Made by a program: the position numbers and the translations under genes. Under the pieces are notes generated by a model, which did no database searches, was not told the DNA's origin, and saw only the letters and a program-made list of their open reading frames with translations. Positions 35,301 to 47,279 of a DNA stretch of 64,000 bases are shown piece after piece. Source of the DNA: Musa acuminata AAA Group (Eukaryota > Streptophyta > Magnoliopsida > Zingiberales > Musaceae); assembly GCF_036884655.1 (NCBI RefSeq), contig NC_088337.1, positions 30,037,001 through 30,101,000 of the forward strand, in the 5' to 3' direction. How positions within the stretch are numbered: the first letter of the stretch is position 1; every line of letters starts with the position of its first letter.

Positions 35301-37780
35301 CTGGATACTCCTCAAGGACTCTCATGTCTCAAGATCATAAAAGGGTCCCACTGAAGATGGCAGACAAATCATGTGATTGAACATTCTTCTACAATGCCAC
35401 AGCTGCTGTGGACATCAGCTGCAAATTGCCTCCACACAGACCCCACTTATCTACTGCGACATTGAATTGGTGGACCAATCATCCCTTCCCTGTGGAGATC
35501 TGAGGTTACCTAGCATTAAGGTTCAGAAGACTTGAAATGTAGTCCATTTAAAGCTCCTGTTAAACCATATATTCTGGTCCCACGACAAGTGATAACTTAA
35601 CTCAGATAATGTTATTTCAAGGGGACACCCATGTGATACTCTCATATCCCAGCATTCAAGCACATACTCCAACTTTGTTAGTAGCTGCTTGTCATGAGCC
35701 AATTACATGTTGAGCATATTTTGATTGCAATAGAGATGCACATTCCGTCAGAGCACAAGTGGGTTTGAGTGTTGCTGACGGCATAAAATGTATGTTATCA
35801 CTTACACTGTCATGCTTGTTGAAGTTAATGAATCCACTGTTGCTAGCAGCAACAGGTTTTCTACCATTGTCATTGCAGGCCTCTCAAAAAGAAAGCAAGA
35901 TCCAGTTTTTCTCAATGTTCTTTTTGTTGTCGATAGAAATAAACATTTCACCATTTGTGTTTAACAATGACACTGCACCTAACTAGTGTTAATCATCTGG
36001 ATATCACGCCTTAAAAATAAACTCACTAAAATGCAGGCATCAGCAAACACATACCTTCCGTGAGCAGTGAGCAGGTTAAACATACCAAGAGTAAGATTTC
36101 CTATAGCCATCAATTTTTCACAACTGATGATGATGTGTGCTGGCAGTATAAGTTTTTCATGCATTCTGCCAAAAGAAAGAAGTGTCAGACTTTAAAACAA
36201 GGAATACATAAAAACCATATGAACAATCCATGAAAAGTGTCACCAAAATAAAAAATGTTAATCATCACAACAGATTGCTTATTCATATATACACTCCAGA
36301 TTAATCTTGTTATTCTGCAAAAGATTGCATTTGATGAGGATATGCATCCCTACCAACAGAAATAAATAGTGGGGATGTGTCTTCAATTATGACTTCCTAA
36401 AAAGGATTGATAGTAATTAAGAAGACGATCGTTTTGTATAAATTTGCAGTTCAGATAACTGCATGAAAAAGAACAAATATTGCATAATGATAATATATAT
36501 ATATATATATATTATAAGGCAATCAGAGTCATCAACAAGAGATCTCTTGGGTTCAAAATATAAACAGTTAGCAAATTTGGCACATAAATGTAGAATGCTT
36601 CCACCTGTCAACCACTTAAGCTAAACATCTGATTGGACAACCGAACAATAAGGAAATTCCACAGGATAGGAATTATTTTATTGAATAATCAACATATCAG
36701 AATCAGCGATATGAGGGTTCTCATGATTTTCCTCTGAAAAAAGAAACAGAAGATATCAATATAAGAATACATACATGTTACAGTAAAGTACTTCTCAATA
36801 ACATTAACTGGTTCTAGTTTAAAGGATGGTTGACGTCGACTTGGTCTAGTTCAAGCCATGTAGGATACAAGTTCAGAAAATTATTGTGCATCTCCAATTA
36901 TATTCTTCCTTCAGGCAGGTAACTGCAGAGGTGTTTTCGCATCACCTGTTCAAGAAGTACCATTCCCAACTTACATCAGGGATTTAGTGATAAAACCTCC
37001 TTGGGAAATTAGCACAAACTCAATGTTAGTTGGCAAAACAGATGAATTAAAATGATGTCCAAATCATTTATTAGCCCTCTCAAAACTAACCAAATTTTAT
37101 ATCACGACTACAAGACATACATGCCTCACTTACCACTATTATCCTTCCCCTTCCAATTATTTGGTAAAAAATGCCATAGCTTAAAATCAGAGAATGACGA
37201 CAACTCAAGAAAATAGAACTTTTTGGTCCAGAAAGTGGTAGTGCTGCAATACATTGTAGGAGAAACAAAACTTTTAGTGAAACTTCACATTGATGATAAT
37301 ATTATTACAATTGATTGATTTTTTCTCTTTTCTTTTCTTTTTTGAGAAACAACAAAGGGGATGATTTCCACCTAGAGAATTACCTAGATCAAATACTTGG
37401 CACTGCTTCCATTAGGATTCCAACTTAAAATCACTTCAAAATGAAAAGATAATCCAACTACAAGGTGAGGCCCAATTTGACTTTTGGTTTGCCTTCCACA
37501 CATCTATCACATGCTTAAGCAGGAAGTTCATTTGCTGCATAGTACATACAAGAAAAACAAGCCATAATGTCCAACTATTTAGTGTCAGCTACATAGATCT
37601 TTTGTCACCACGAAGCTCTTTAAATAATAAAGAGCAATATCCTTAGTTATATTAGAGCAATCCATATGGGTTACGATTTTGATATTATAAGTTATGGTCA
37701 TGTTAGTCTAAGTATTTAGGCAAATCAGATCGTGAACTATGATATTTAACAAGGTCCGGTCTCATCTCAGAAATTTGAGA
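32396..37780. other. Intergenic region downstream of YUCCA, no gene supported
   Basis: It starts with the probable YUCCA 3'UTR. Short ORFs (33321-33521, 33887-34198, 34782-35066, 35759-35986 plus; 35979-36164 minus) show no recognised motif. A TA microsatellite lies at about 36491-36513. I see no transposon ends or RNA genes in this stretch. Confidence 0.4.
36491..36513. repeat. TA microsatellite
   Basis: An uninterrupted run of about eleven AT dinucleotides in intergenic DNA. Confidence 0.85.
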
Positions 37781-37782
37781 AA

Positions 37783-37879
37783 ATACATACACTATGTTAA
37801 GTAATAGCCCACATCCAATGTGCAACTGTTTTTGGGACAGAATTTAGAGAAAATTTATATACTATGTTAAGCAATAGCC
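37783..37879. repeat. 70-bp tandem duplication that hosts the hAT insertion
   Basis: ACTATGTTAAG begins at 37791 and again at 37861 (period 70). The segment ending TAATAGCCCACATCCAATG in the first copy continues, for the second copy, on the far side of the transposon (from 38798). The hAT element therefore inserted into the second copy, and the first copy shows the uninterrupted site. Confidence 0.8.
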
Positions 37880-38797
37880 CAGTGATTTAAGGTCCAAAAA
37901 CGCCCAAGACGCTAGGCACTTGCTCGAGCGAAGCGAGGCGCTAAAATATAAAAATATATAATATAATTAATAAATAAAATTATTTAAATAAAAATATGAT
38001 ATTAAATTAAAAAATCTTATAAAATCACAATACCACATTAACAAAAATTTTCAAAATTCAAAACAATAACAATAATTTCAAATAAATAAAAATTAGCAGT
38101 ATTAAAATCAAAATAATATATTATTAATCTAATAAATAAAAAATATTATTACTAGAATACTATTAACAGTATACTGTTAACTATCGAGTCGATGTGAGAA
38201 GAGGGAGTAAGAGCAACAATTACGACAGCGAGAGTAGGAGCGATGATAGTGGCAAGCAACGGTGAGCAACGGTAGCAGCAAGCAACGACAGCGGTAGCGG
38301 GGGCGCAATGTAAGAGTAAGATTGAGGCTGCTGACTGAGAGAAGCAGCAGTGGTAGCAGCGAGCAACAACAACAGGAGCGAGAGCGACAAGCGACGATAG
38401 TGGCAGCGAGAGCAGCAGCAAGCAGCAATAATGGTAGCTGAGAACAACAACAACGAAGAGAGGTAGCGGTAGTAAAGAGGAAATGTCAACGGCAAAATCG
38501 CAAGCAGGGTTAGGGTTGGGGAAGTCACGAGAGGGATGCTGGGAGACTGATATCGATGCTTTAGTTGGTTCGATTGAACCAACTAAAGCACCGGAGACCG
38601 AGCCGGACGTAAAACATTGGTTCAATCGCCTGGTTTAACCTGGGCGCTAGCCCAAAGCACCCGGCACTTGGGCTCAGGCAAGCGCTCAGGCAACGCCTCT
38701 TTGAAGCGAGGTGCCTGGACACGAAGCGAGAAGCTCGAGCCTTGCCTCGCCTCACCCGAGCGCCTAGGCGAGTGCTTGAGACCTATTGAAATCACTA
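37880..38797. mobile_element. Non-autonomous hAT-type DNA transposon (918 bp)
   Basis: The element starts CAGTGATTTAAGG and ends AAATCACTA, so the termini are inverted repeats (C/T)AGTGATTT. It is flanked by an exact 8-bp target-site duplication, CAATAGCC, at 37872-37879 and 38798-38805. Both 8-bp duplications and this terminal sequence type are characteristic of the hAT superfamily. The subterminal regions are full of short inverted words such as GCGAGGCG, AGGCGC and CGCCTAGGCG. The interior has an AT-rich left part and a GC-rich right part of AGC/GCA-like low-complexity repeats. No transposase is encoded; ORFs inside it are Leu/Ser-rich low-complexity products. Confidence 0.88.
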
Positions 38798-38886
38798 CAA
38801 TAGCCCACATCCAATGTGCAACTGTTTTTGGGATATTATAATTATGTCCCACTCAAATATGTGACATTCTTGTCAAGACTCAAGTA

Positions 38887-39381
38887 AGACTAATTACATA
38901 TTACCCCCTATACTTGACCCTATTAGCATCGCAGTCATTGTACTAAAAAAATTTATATTGGAATCTCTATAGTTCTGAAAATGAAACAAATAACCTCATT
39001 TGCCCTAACGTCATTAACTGCATTGATGGAAAACACAACACATGACACCACGTGTTAGATCGACACGAAAGTGATGGGCAAAAAGATAATTTCAATATCT
39101 CTTCCATTTCCAGCACGTGAGATGTTGAAATTATTTTTTTGTCGATAAGGTCATTGAAAATGGAAGGGATGTTAAAATTATCTTTTTGCCCATCACTTTC
39201 GTGTCGATTCAACACGTGGTGTCACGTGTTGTGTTTTTCGTCAATACAGTTGATGGCATTAGGAAAAATAGAGTTATTTGTTTTATTTGCATAATTATAA
39301 GGATCTCAATATAAATTTTTTAAGTACAGAGACCATGATACTAATAGGGTCCAAGAATAGGGGATAATTTGTAATTAGCCC
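38887..39381. mobile_element. Mutator-like foldback element (495 bp)
   Basis: The ends are long inverted repeats. The left end is AGACTAATTACATATTACCC and the right end, read inverted, is GGGCTAATTACAAATTATCC. Similarity extends through most of the element, so the two arms meet near the centre around a GATAAGGTCATTG-like spacer. The flanks ACTCAAGTA (38878-38886) and ACTCAAATA (39382-39390) match at 8 of 9 positions, fitting the 9-bp target duplication of the Mutator superfamily. No protein is encoded. A transcript through it would fold into a long hairpin. A second family member starts at 63873. Confidence 0.78.
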
Positions 39382-39390
39382 ACTCAAATA

Positions 39391-40374
39391 CACATGAAAA
39401 TACTTGTATTAGAGGGATCCCCAAAATAATATAAGATTACAAAGGTGACATGGCTCACAACGTAGATGCCACCATCCATTGTGCTTCTCTTCTACGAACT
39501 AAAGATTAATTGAAATAGACAATAGATCAAGATACTTGCTAACATATTTGTCATGACTCAAACTATAACCAAATCTGCCAAGCCCCCCCAAAGAGATATC
39601 CAGAAGGTGCTTCTGGAGGTGAGTAGTGATCCTTATACTATCTCAAGCTAAAGTCTAGACATGCTAAAGTACACGATTTTTACACAGTTTCATGCTAAAG
39701 AACATGCAGTTTGAAGTTAATGTTTGCGGTGAAGATATTAGCAAATGATGTAAAATCTCCAAACCCATCCATTCCTTATAATAGATAATTATTATTCTCT
39801 CATAGATATGAAGCAGATAGCACACAACTTTGAAATAATGTCATTTTAGCATTACCATTTTCAACAAAAATATTCACTGATTGAGTTCTAGCAATTTCTT
39901 GGTGTGCATCAACATAAGCAATTATCTGAGTAGCAACTATTCTTGTTTTGCAGAAACAAAAAGAAGTTGTCACTTATGTACGGTTTCTTAAAAGTAATTC
40001 ACATTTACAAAAGCTATTTAGAGGAAATGCTATTGCACATGAGTTTGAAAGTAGGTTCATATTAACGTGACCACATTCAGCAATCATGTTCATTGATGGA
40101 ATTGTAGCAATTACTCTTGCTACACATAAACATACCTGGAAAAAGTTGATTTAATATCTTATAAACTACAGAGCAACTTTTTGTCAGTAATCTGTATCTT
40201 TATGAAGACCACCACCAATGAAGTGACCTATAGCACTAGAAGCACCTGCAGGATTATCCACGATGAGAACTGAACCAGATTCCTCCAGTGCAAAGTCGGA
40301 GAGTCTTTTTGTTGCATTACTTATATCTGGACACCAATAAGACATGTAAAGATGAATCCTCTAAACAGTAACCC
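39391..40374. other. Spacer upstream of the PPR pseudogene 3' end
   Basis: AT-rich sequence with no supportable gene. On the minus strand at about 40215-40310 there is a short open stretch (SGSVLIVDNPAGASSAIGHF) that could be a further decayed C-terminal piece of the PPR pseudogene or unrelated sequence. Confidence 0.35.
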
Positions 40375-42090
40375 AACTAGAGCCAGGCATTTTCTTCAAG
40401 CCTTTTTTTTTCATCTTCGTCCTTACTTGAGCCACAAAATCTCATTTCTCAGATGAGGCATGTAAGTTTGAAGCTGACACAAAATTTGAAGGGTTGTTAG
40501 GTTCTAACTGAATAAGGAAATTATAAGACAAATCTTGCATTTTTTGGTCATTGTGAATCACTGAATCACCAATAAGAGCACCCCAAATACTAGGGGAGGT
40601 GCAATGGGCATTGAATTTATAAAATCCAAAGCATGATGCAGTTGGCCTGCTCGACCTAACATGTCAACCATGCAAGAACAAATTTCAACAGTAGGCATAA
40701 CTGCATGATTCTTGACCAAAGAATTACAGATCTCAAGACCTTCCATTGCTAGGCCACCCCTAGCACAAGCCGATAAAATAGCCAAACTCGTTATATAATT
40801 AAGTTTGAAATTAACACTACTCAATTTTCTAAAAAAAGTAATAGCTTGATCTCCCTTGCCATGGATTCCATAACATGATATCATTGAGCTCCAAGAGATG
40901 ATATCTTTCTTCCAGGACTCATCATCAAAGATGCATCTTGCACGATGCATGGTTCCGCATTTGGAGTACATATCGATTAAAGCATTGTTCAAAGAAGTCT
41001 CACTATTTAACTTGGCAAAACCATGAATTTGCTTTCCTTCGACCAAGCTTGCAAGCGATCCAACTGCCGGTAGGATAGTTACCAAAGTGATCTTGTTTGG
41101 CATTGTACGATCTCTCTGAGTCATCTCTTGGAAAAGCTTAAGAGATTCCACATCCTCTCCATTCTCAACATACCCAGCAACCATAGCTGTACAGACCACC
41201 ACATTTTTTGAAGTTATACCATCAAAAACTCACCTTCCCAAATCCACTCGCCTCACCCTTGAATACATATCTATTAAACAACTCCTTACATGGAAATCAT
41301 AATCCATACCCAAGTTATTTCTCAAAACAAAGCAATGTATCTCTGTCCCACGCTTCTGGCTCCAATCATCAAAACTGCACAAAGTAAGGATAGTAGATAT
41401 CGTGAATGAATCTGGTTTCATGGCTTCTGATTGCATCTGCCTCACAAGTTCCCACATTCCTGCCACGTCTATGACATCCACCATTTCAGCCAACTCCAGA
41501 ATCAAAGCATTCCAAGAAGCCACACTTCTTGCAGGCATTTTATCAAATAGGCAATAAGCATCAGTTGCGCACTTACGTCTGAAATACATTAACATCAGCG
41601 AATTTGAGAGTATCATGTCAGCGTCAAAACCGAGCCCAATGGCGAGGGAGTGGAACCCCGCCCGGTTCTCAATTCAGCGAGCTCGGCGGCGATTGAGAGG
41701 GAAAATTGGTCGGGCGAGAGCCGGAGACTCAACTGGCGGAAGAAAGAAATGGTCTCGGCGAAGAGGCCGTTGCGGGAGAAGGCAGCAAGGAGAGAATTGT
41801 AGAGGAAAAGGTCTGGCTGCTGATGGTGGCGGAAGACGACGAGGAGTGAAAGGGAAGGGAGGCGGAGAAGGGAGTATGCAGAAATGAGGGCAGAGGAGAC
41901 GAGGGGGTGGCAGCGAAGGCCGAGGGTGCTGGCGGCGGCGTGAGACTGGCGGGCGAGGGGAAGAGAACCAAGGTCACCGGCGAGGCGGAGGTGGCGGCGG
42001 AGAGCGGTGACGACGGCGGTGAGGGTGGCGAAGGGGAGGCGCGCTTCGTTCCGCAGCAGCTGGGAGGTGGATCATGCCGTTGATGAACGG
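40375..42090 (-). pseudogene. PLS-type pentatricopeptide-repeat (PPR) pseudogene with E domain
   Basis: PPR proteins of this class bind organellar RNA. The minus strand keeps clear PPR repeats: NSLLAAFSRNGLFAETISFF, NSLMLMYFRRKCATDAYCLF, VVCTAMVAGYVENGEDVESL, NALIDMYSKCGTMHRARCIF and SWSSMISCYGIHGKGDQAI. A decayed E/E+ region follows (FVAQVRTKMKKKGLKKMPGSSWV near 40375-40440). Several lesions are seen. There is a single-base frame change near 41655. An in-frame TGA at 41230-41232 replaces the residue before VFDGITSKNV. The frame is lost near 40590. Another TGA at 40442-40444 sits where a Trp is usual. The N-terminus is also unclear, with a stop in the repeat frame near 42070. The accumulation of lesions argues against a working gene, although single ones could be sequence errors. 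Confidence 0.85.
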
Positions 42091-42370
42091 CTCGAACCAT
42101 GCTGATTGTCATCGACCCGTCTATAAAAGTTTTACCAACAGTTATAGGCAACCGTTCATCCATTTCACAACATTAATCCTGACCGTCCATCGACTGGATC
42201 AAATCATATATATTTTGGGCCGACTAAATCCTCTTACTTTAAAGGCAGACTTATTCTTCGGGCCCATATCGACACCACTCATACTCATCCTGGCAAGCTT
42301 TTAGATCCACACTCCAATATCGCTCCACGTGGACGACAGACCTTTTCCCGGGGAACGAAGCTACAACGGA

Positions 42371-42916
42371 GGCCCTCACGTGCCTCGTCGGATACTACGG
42401 GGAATGTAAACATCATGTAATGCTAAAAATTTATGATATGAAAATTTATGATAAGGCAAATTTATGAAAATTTATGAACCTCATAATCTATGCAATTACA
42501 ACAACGAATGCCATTCACTGAGCTCTCTAGGTTTGCCACACATATGACTGATGATGAATCTAGAAAAACAAAAAGGTTTGAAAGGGGATTACGACCAGCA
42601 ACAAGAAGTCGAATGTCAGCCTTAAAACTACAAACATATGTTGATACAGTAGAAAGAGCTTTGAAAATCGAAAAAGACTTGGAGAAGATTCGAGAAATCA
42701 TGGGCAAAAATAAAAAGAACAAATTTACTAGCAAAAGCAGAAGAGAAAATGAATATGAAGATAGTAACAAGAGGATCAAGACATCTAGATTTGAGAAAGG
42801 AAAACCACTACGAAGGCCCTCACGTGCCTCGTCGGATTCCAAAGTTAAGCATTGTGATAAGGCAAATCATATTTCTGATATGAAAATTTATGAACCCCAT
42901 GATCTATGCAATTACA
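42371..42916. repeat. Direct repeats framing the gag fragment
   Basis: The 22-bp word beginning GGCCCTCACGTGCC occurs at 42371-42392 and 42815-42836. A second block containing AAAATTTATGAACC and TCTATGCAATTACA occurs at about 42430-42500 and about 42857-42916. The offsets differ (444 and 416 bp), so indels separate the copies. Copy 1 also has short internal repeats of AAATTTATGA. Confidence 0.75.
42490..42815 (+). mobile_element. Ty3/gypsy gag fragment
   Basis: The plus-strand frame opening at 42490 reads PFTELSRFATHMTDDESRK, TKRFERGLRPATRSRMSALK and LQTYVDTVERALKIEKDLEK. This is the standard retrotransposon gag pattern (F-ELSRFAP, K-RF--GL, V-RAL--E). The frame stays open to 43065, but the later part is not gag-like. 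No protease, reverse transcriptase or LTR is adjacent. Direct repeats of nearby sequence frame the fragment (42371-42500 and 42815-42916). Confidence 0.75.
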
Positions 42917-42929
42917 GAAAATCTCAGTC

Positions 42930-45060
42930 CACTGGAGTTGGGACCCTCTGCAATTTACATACAGATCTTCTTGTGGTTTTCCTTTCCATCTTAAATACCA
43001 CTTGGATAGTTGAGACATTCAGCAAGTATTTCCTAAATGACACATATCATATAATCCTAAGCTAAAAACATCTGACCTGCAAATGCATACCTCAGAAAAG
43101 CATTCCAAGTGTTGGTTTAAGATCAAGGCTAAAATGATCATCAATCAAAATTTCTCCCTTTGTTTGATTGTTGGAACTCAACCTGCACAATCATAGAACA
43201 GAAAATAAGTTCCCAAACTGAGGCAACAAAATGGTATCCCCACAAGTGGCTCAGATGCTTCGATTTATCAAATAAGATTCCATTACAGCAAAAATAAATG
43301 AAACATAGCTATTAGCATATCATTCACATCCGACTGGTGGTTTCTAATACAGACAGTAGACTTTCTGCAAGCAATTCAATAACATTTAAAGCTGCGAAGT
43401 GGTCATGGTGCACTTAATGACTACCAAACAGTATGGACCAGTATAAAAAGCAACACATTAGTACTATAACAAGGCGATTAAAGCTACGCAAGATCATCAT
43501 TCAGTAAAACACCAAGAAAAGACAATTTTTCATATTAAAGGGGAAAAAAATTAACTTGGGTATGCATCATCATCTACTGGAGAACAATTGACAGAAAATT
43601 TTGGATGGAATGGTGAGTCATACTGCATACAAACAAGCACATAAAAGATAGGAGAGAAGATCAACCAGATGTCTGTCCACATGAAATAAGATCAAGCATA
43701 AATGCATGGCCCATCCTCCTAGGACCAGAGCAACTGCCTTCAGATCAAAAAGAATTTTAGGGACCCAAGCAACTTATACACATGAAACATGCACAGCATG
43801 AACAAGCACAGAAAAGAAGTCTGGCAACTGACAGCCACATACATGATGACCATTTATCTAACTGGATCCCAAAATTCACAGTCAACTATCATCAGGTAAG
43901 AGATATACAAATAGTAAGTTAATGTATGGAAAACACATCTCACCTCTACAAAAATGCTCGCACAACAGACTAAACCCAATAAACATATCAGAACACAACA
44001 AAGAACAAAAATACTTTGCAGTTAAATATTTGCTTCTCAACAGCCAGATATTGCTCATGCTAAAAAGAGTCAATAGCATGAAATAACTAATTCATTTATA
44101 AAACGAAGAGTTGTGCTCATAAGCTTTGGACAAACCTTGTCTTCTAGAATAAGTCACCATGAATTACTGGTCAAAGTTATGAGTGTCAAATGCACTTTGA
44201 TCCTCATCAAAATGATCAATACTCCCTCACCCGATGAAAATGAAACACGTTTTGATGCTGATAAACTTCATATGAGGAATAACACATAAATGCCACAATT
44301 TCTCATAGCACCTGAGGGTGCACAGGTCCTAGAGAAACACATTTACTCAAAACAAAACATGAATTTTATAAATTGGCAGAACATAAGAAGTTTCACAAAC
44401 AAGAAAAGGATTTGTCATTACAGTCATACCAAAATAGGCAGCTGTGGAACTTTCAGGGATCATACCAAAATCATTCTTATCCAATTGCTCTAGCAACAGA
44501 TTGTCAGCATTCACCTGTTTGATGTTCTTCCTTTATGTAAGTTATATTTGCATTAGCACCAAAATGACAGCATTCATCTGTTTGACACCTATCATTTATG
44601 TCAGAAAGTTATACCCACATTTCAGTAATACACTAGATAATTGCATCACTTAAGGCCCATGTGATCCAATTCTTCTTGCAATAAAATTCTCATTAAATAA
44701 CAAATGTATGAAAAGCAGCAACAAGGATTCATTTTTATTGTATTACTCATTTGGCCTTAAAAAATAAAAAGAACAAAATTACAATGTTTCTATCTTTGTA
44801 AACATGTAACGGAAGAGTTACAACGAACTACTCATGAGAATGTGCCAAAATCCAAAACTACAAAACTTAAGATGTAGGACAACCACATCCGCAGCCTATC
44901 TTTGAAATACTACCATTATCAGAGGCATGTATTCTCACAACCTGCAGACAAGCTCATCAAATTTACTCAACATGGATGATCAAAGTTCTGAAATATAGTT
45001 TGCTTGCCTTCAAGAAGCTTAGCAACCAGCCTTATCTTCCAACTCAAGCTTGAATGAAGG
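42930..45060. other. Downstream flank of the GT47 gene, no gene supported
   Basis: AT-rich sequence with only short ORFs. A minus-strand stretch at about 44878-44940 after a good acceptor (CTGCAG) reads VVRIHASDNGSISKIGCGCG to a stop. It could be a terminal exon of an unrecognised transcript or chance. Otherwise nothing is recognised. Confidence 0.4.
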
Positions 45061-46794
45061 TCAAACTTGACTCCTTTGTTCATTCTGCCAAGAATTCTTA
45101 GCAGCTTCAGCAGATGTGGTGCCCGAATCCCCATTACCATCCTTAGGTTTAGAGAAGAAAGGATCCCACTCATGTGGACCAACCGTCCGCTGGCCATCCT
45201 CTAACAAAGCATACTTCCAGCTATTCTCTTCGATGAAGTCCTTATCTTCATGGCCTTCTACTATGTCCCTTCTTAGCTTAGTGACTTTGTCAATTACTGC
45301 CTGTACAGCCACATCAAAGGCATCCTTAAGAGTCTCCAATTTATATCTAGGGTCTGCATATATCAGCTTAGGTATCAGGCTAATAACTGTCTCTCTCATT
45401 ATTTCCACAACATCGGGAGGGATTTGCTTTAACCTCTCCTCAATGCTAACATTTTTCTTTCGAATATCATCCTCTGGGATAAATACTGAGTATGTCGAAT
45501 AGTTCCTCGGGAGGTGCCATGTGTATTGTATATAAGCAGAGCCAGGATGGAAGAAAACAGGTATGCAACCAGCCAACATTGAGTCAAAAGCTGATCTCCT
45601 TGTATACGAATCTCCCTGAGGTTGTAGGCAAAACAAGGAGCTCTGGAACATTTGCATTATGCTGCTTGGAGAATGACACTTGCTCTCTCCAAAATCACAC
45701 TCCAACAACTTGCAAACCTTAGACCTTTGACACTGATCGATGATCTGTCCTCTAATTGATTTCGGATTACCAGGGCGTGGTGCTCCTGCAAATGAACAGA
45801 GATACCTCCGCTTCAATTCCCTCATCCGATCCTGCCAAATGAAAACTTCAGCATCCTTTGCCGGGTGAAAGTAAGTAGGATATGGTATGCCAAAATCATT
45901 AGCATTCCATGGGCTCGACTCCACAACCAGCATTGACATGTTCTTCGCAGCTGGCAAGAACAGAAGCTTGTTTCCCCAGTCTGATTCAGAATCCGTCAAT
46001 CTCCTAAAGTCCCAAGTGATCCTTCCTGCCACCAAGAAATGGTCCCTCCCCCCCATCACACTCCACTCAGGCCTCTTCATAAGCCAATCAACCAACTCAA
46101 GAGATGAAGAATCCCTGACTGAGATGTTATAACCCCAAAGATATCGAGCTATGTCAAAACCAGCATAGAATGGCACAAAGATAGCAGCCGCAATGGAGGA
46201 ATCTTTAGTCAAGCACTCATACTGCTTCATCCGGTTGTTGAAGATCACATCCACCGCAAACTGATTTGTTGCATACCACCCTGTATTTGAGAAGACTCCT
46301 TCGGCATTCTCAAGCGGAGGCCCCAGGCCAGCATTGCCTGTGAATTTGCACATGTTGGTCCAAAGGCTCAACTGTCTGCAATCTCTGAGCATGTCTGCAT
46401 TGAACCATGAGGGAAGATCATGAACGTAGATGTACCTCCCGCCACAGGGATCGCTCTTGTTATCGATGGTCTGGAGGGCACGGGTGAAGGGAAATACTTC
46501 CGTTGCTTGCTGGTCTGATGGCTTCAATTGGGACTGCACCTTCATTTTTGGCAGTTCGAGCGCTTCGTATGCTTCCGAAATCCGTTGGGATTTGGAAGGA
46601 ATGGAGGAGTAGGAAACAGATTGCTCAGGGTTGTTGATAGAGTTACTGCTCAGAACAGTGAAATGGAAATAGAAGATCATGACCCAGAACATGGCCGATA
46701 GAGTGGCCAAGAAGCAGAGCCGAGAAGGCCGAGGCTTGCCGTTGGCCTTCTCCATCCCCTCGTGATGAACGGAAGCCGACAACCGCCGCCTCAT
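45061..46794 (-). CDS. MUR3-like xyloglucan galactosyltransferase (GT47, exostosin family)
   Basis: Family members are Golgi type II membrane enzymes that add galactose to xyloglucan side chains of the plant cell wall. The gene is intronless and encodes 577 aa. A short Lys/Arg-rich cytosolic head precedes one membrane anchor at about residues 26-48 ([20 protein letters not shown]). A stem region follows, then the GT47/exostosin domain, with [78 protein letters not shown] and [21 protein letters not shown] chose MRRRLSAS at 46794, the first ATG of the frame and the usual family N-terminus. The C-terminus ends in a hydrophilic tail. The protein looks intact. Substrate specificity within the MUR3/XLT2/KATAMARI group is inferred from overall similarity only. 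Confidence 0.92.
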   Translation of the reverse strand: MRRRLSASVHHEGMEKANGKPRPSRLCFLATLSAMFWVMIFYFHFTVLSSNSINNPEQSVSYSSIPSKSQRISEAYEALELPKMKVQSQLKPSDQQATEVFPFTRALQTIDNKSDPCGGRYIYVHDLPSWFNADMLRDCRQLSLWTNMCKFTGNAGLGPPLENAEGVFSNTGWYATNQFAVDVIFNNRMKQYECLTKDSSIAAAIFVPFYAGFDIARYLWGYNISVRDSSSLELVDWLMKRPEWSVMGGRDHFLVAGRITWDFRRLTDSESDWGNKLLFLPAAKNMSMLVVESSPWNANDFGIPYPTYFHPAKDAEVFIWQDRMRELKRRYLCSFAGAPRPGNPKSIRGQIIDQCQRSKVCKLLECDFGESKCHSPSSIMQMFQSSLFCLQPQGDSYTRRSAFDSMLAGCIPVFFHPGSAYIQYTWHLPRNYSTYSVFIPEDDIRKKNVSIEERLKQIPPDVVEIMRETVISLIPKLIYADPRYKLETLKDAFDVAVQAVIDKVTKLRRDIVEGHEDKDFIEENSWKYALLEDGQRTVGPHEWDPFFSKPKDGNGDSGTTSAEAAKNSWQNEQRSQV

Positions 46795-47132
46795 GGAATA
46801 GTGACCCAAATCAAATCGATAGCAGATCCAGTTTGAGCGCTTCTACCGTGCGCCCCCCAGTTCGAAATGCCACCAGGGAATTATCACCCACCAGTGTACA
46901 GTGGCCTCGACCACTAATCTCCACTAAAAATCAAAACTTTTGCAGCGGTACCCCAATCTATCAATCTCGGAACCCTAAAAAAAGTACATAATTCGCAAAA
47001 ACCCAAAACCCAGACCGGGATTTCCCAGCAGGACAAATAAAAGTTCTGAACCCCCAAATTACGCCAACACAGAGGGAAACAAATGCTGGAGAACACAATT
47101 TTGACGGAGGAAAGAAGAAGAGATCAGCGATG

Positions 47133-47134
47133 GG

Positions 47135-47172
<38 letters not shown>
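47133..47172. repeat. GA microsatellite in the presumed GT47 5' leader
   Basis: About 18 GA dinucleotides in a row, lying about 340-380 bp upstream of the GT47 start. On the gene's strand it reads (CT)n, a common feature of plant 5' leaders and promoters. Confidence 0.85.
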
Positions 47173-47175
<3 letters not shown>

Positions 47176-47279
47176 GGGGAGTATGACACACAGAGCTATC
47201 TTCGCCGAGACAAGGAGAGGAGTGCTTCCCCTTCGCCCACTCGCATCAGGGAGATATCGGGAGAGACAACCTCATGAAC

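Noticed and set aside
38152..38625. 157-codon Leu/Ser-rich minus-strand ORF
   Set aside because: It lies inside the hAT element and translates simple-repeat DNA.
41230..41232. Idea that the PPR TGA is restored by RNA editing
   Set aside because: Such editing is an organellar process and this locus is nuclear; several other lesions are present too.
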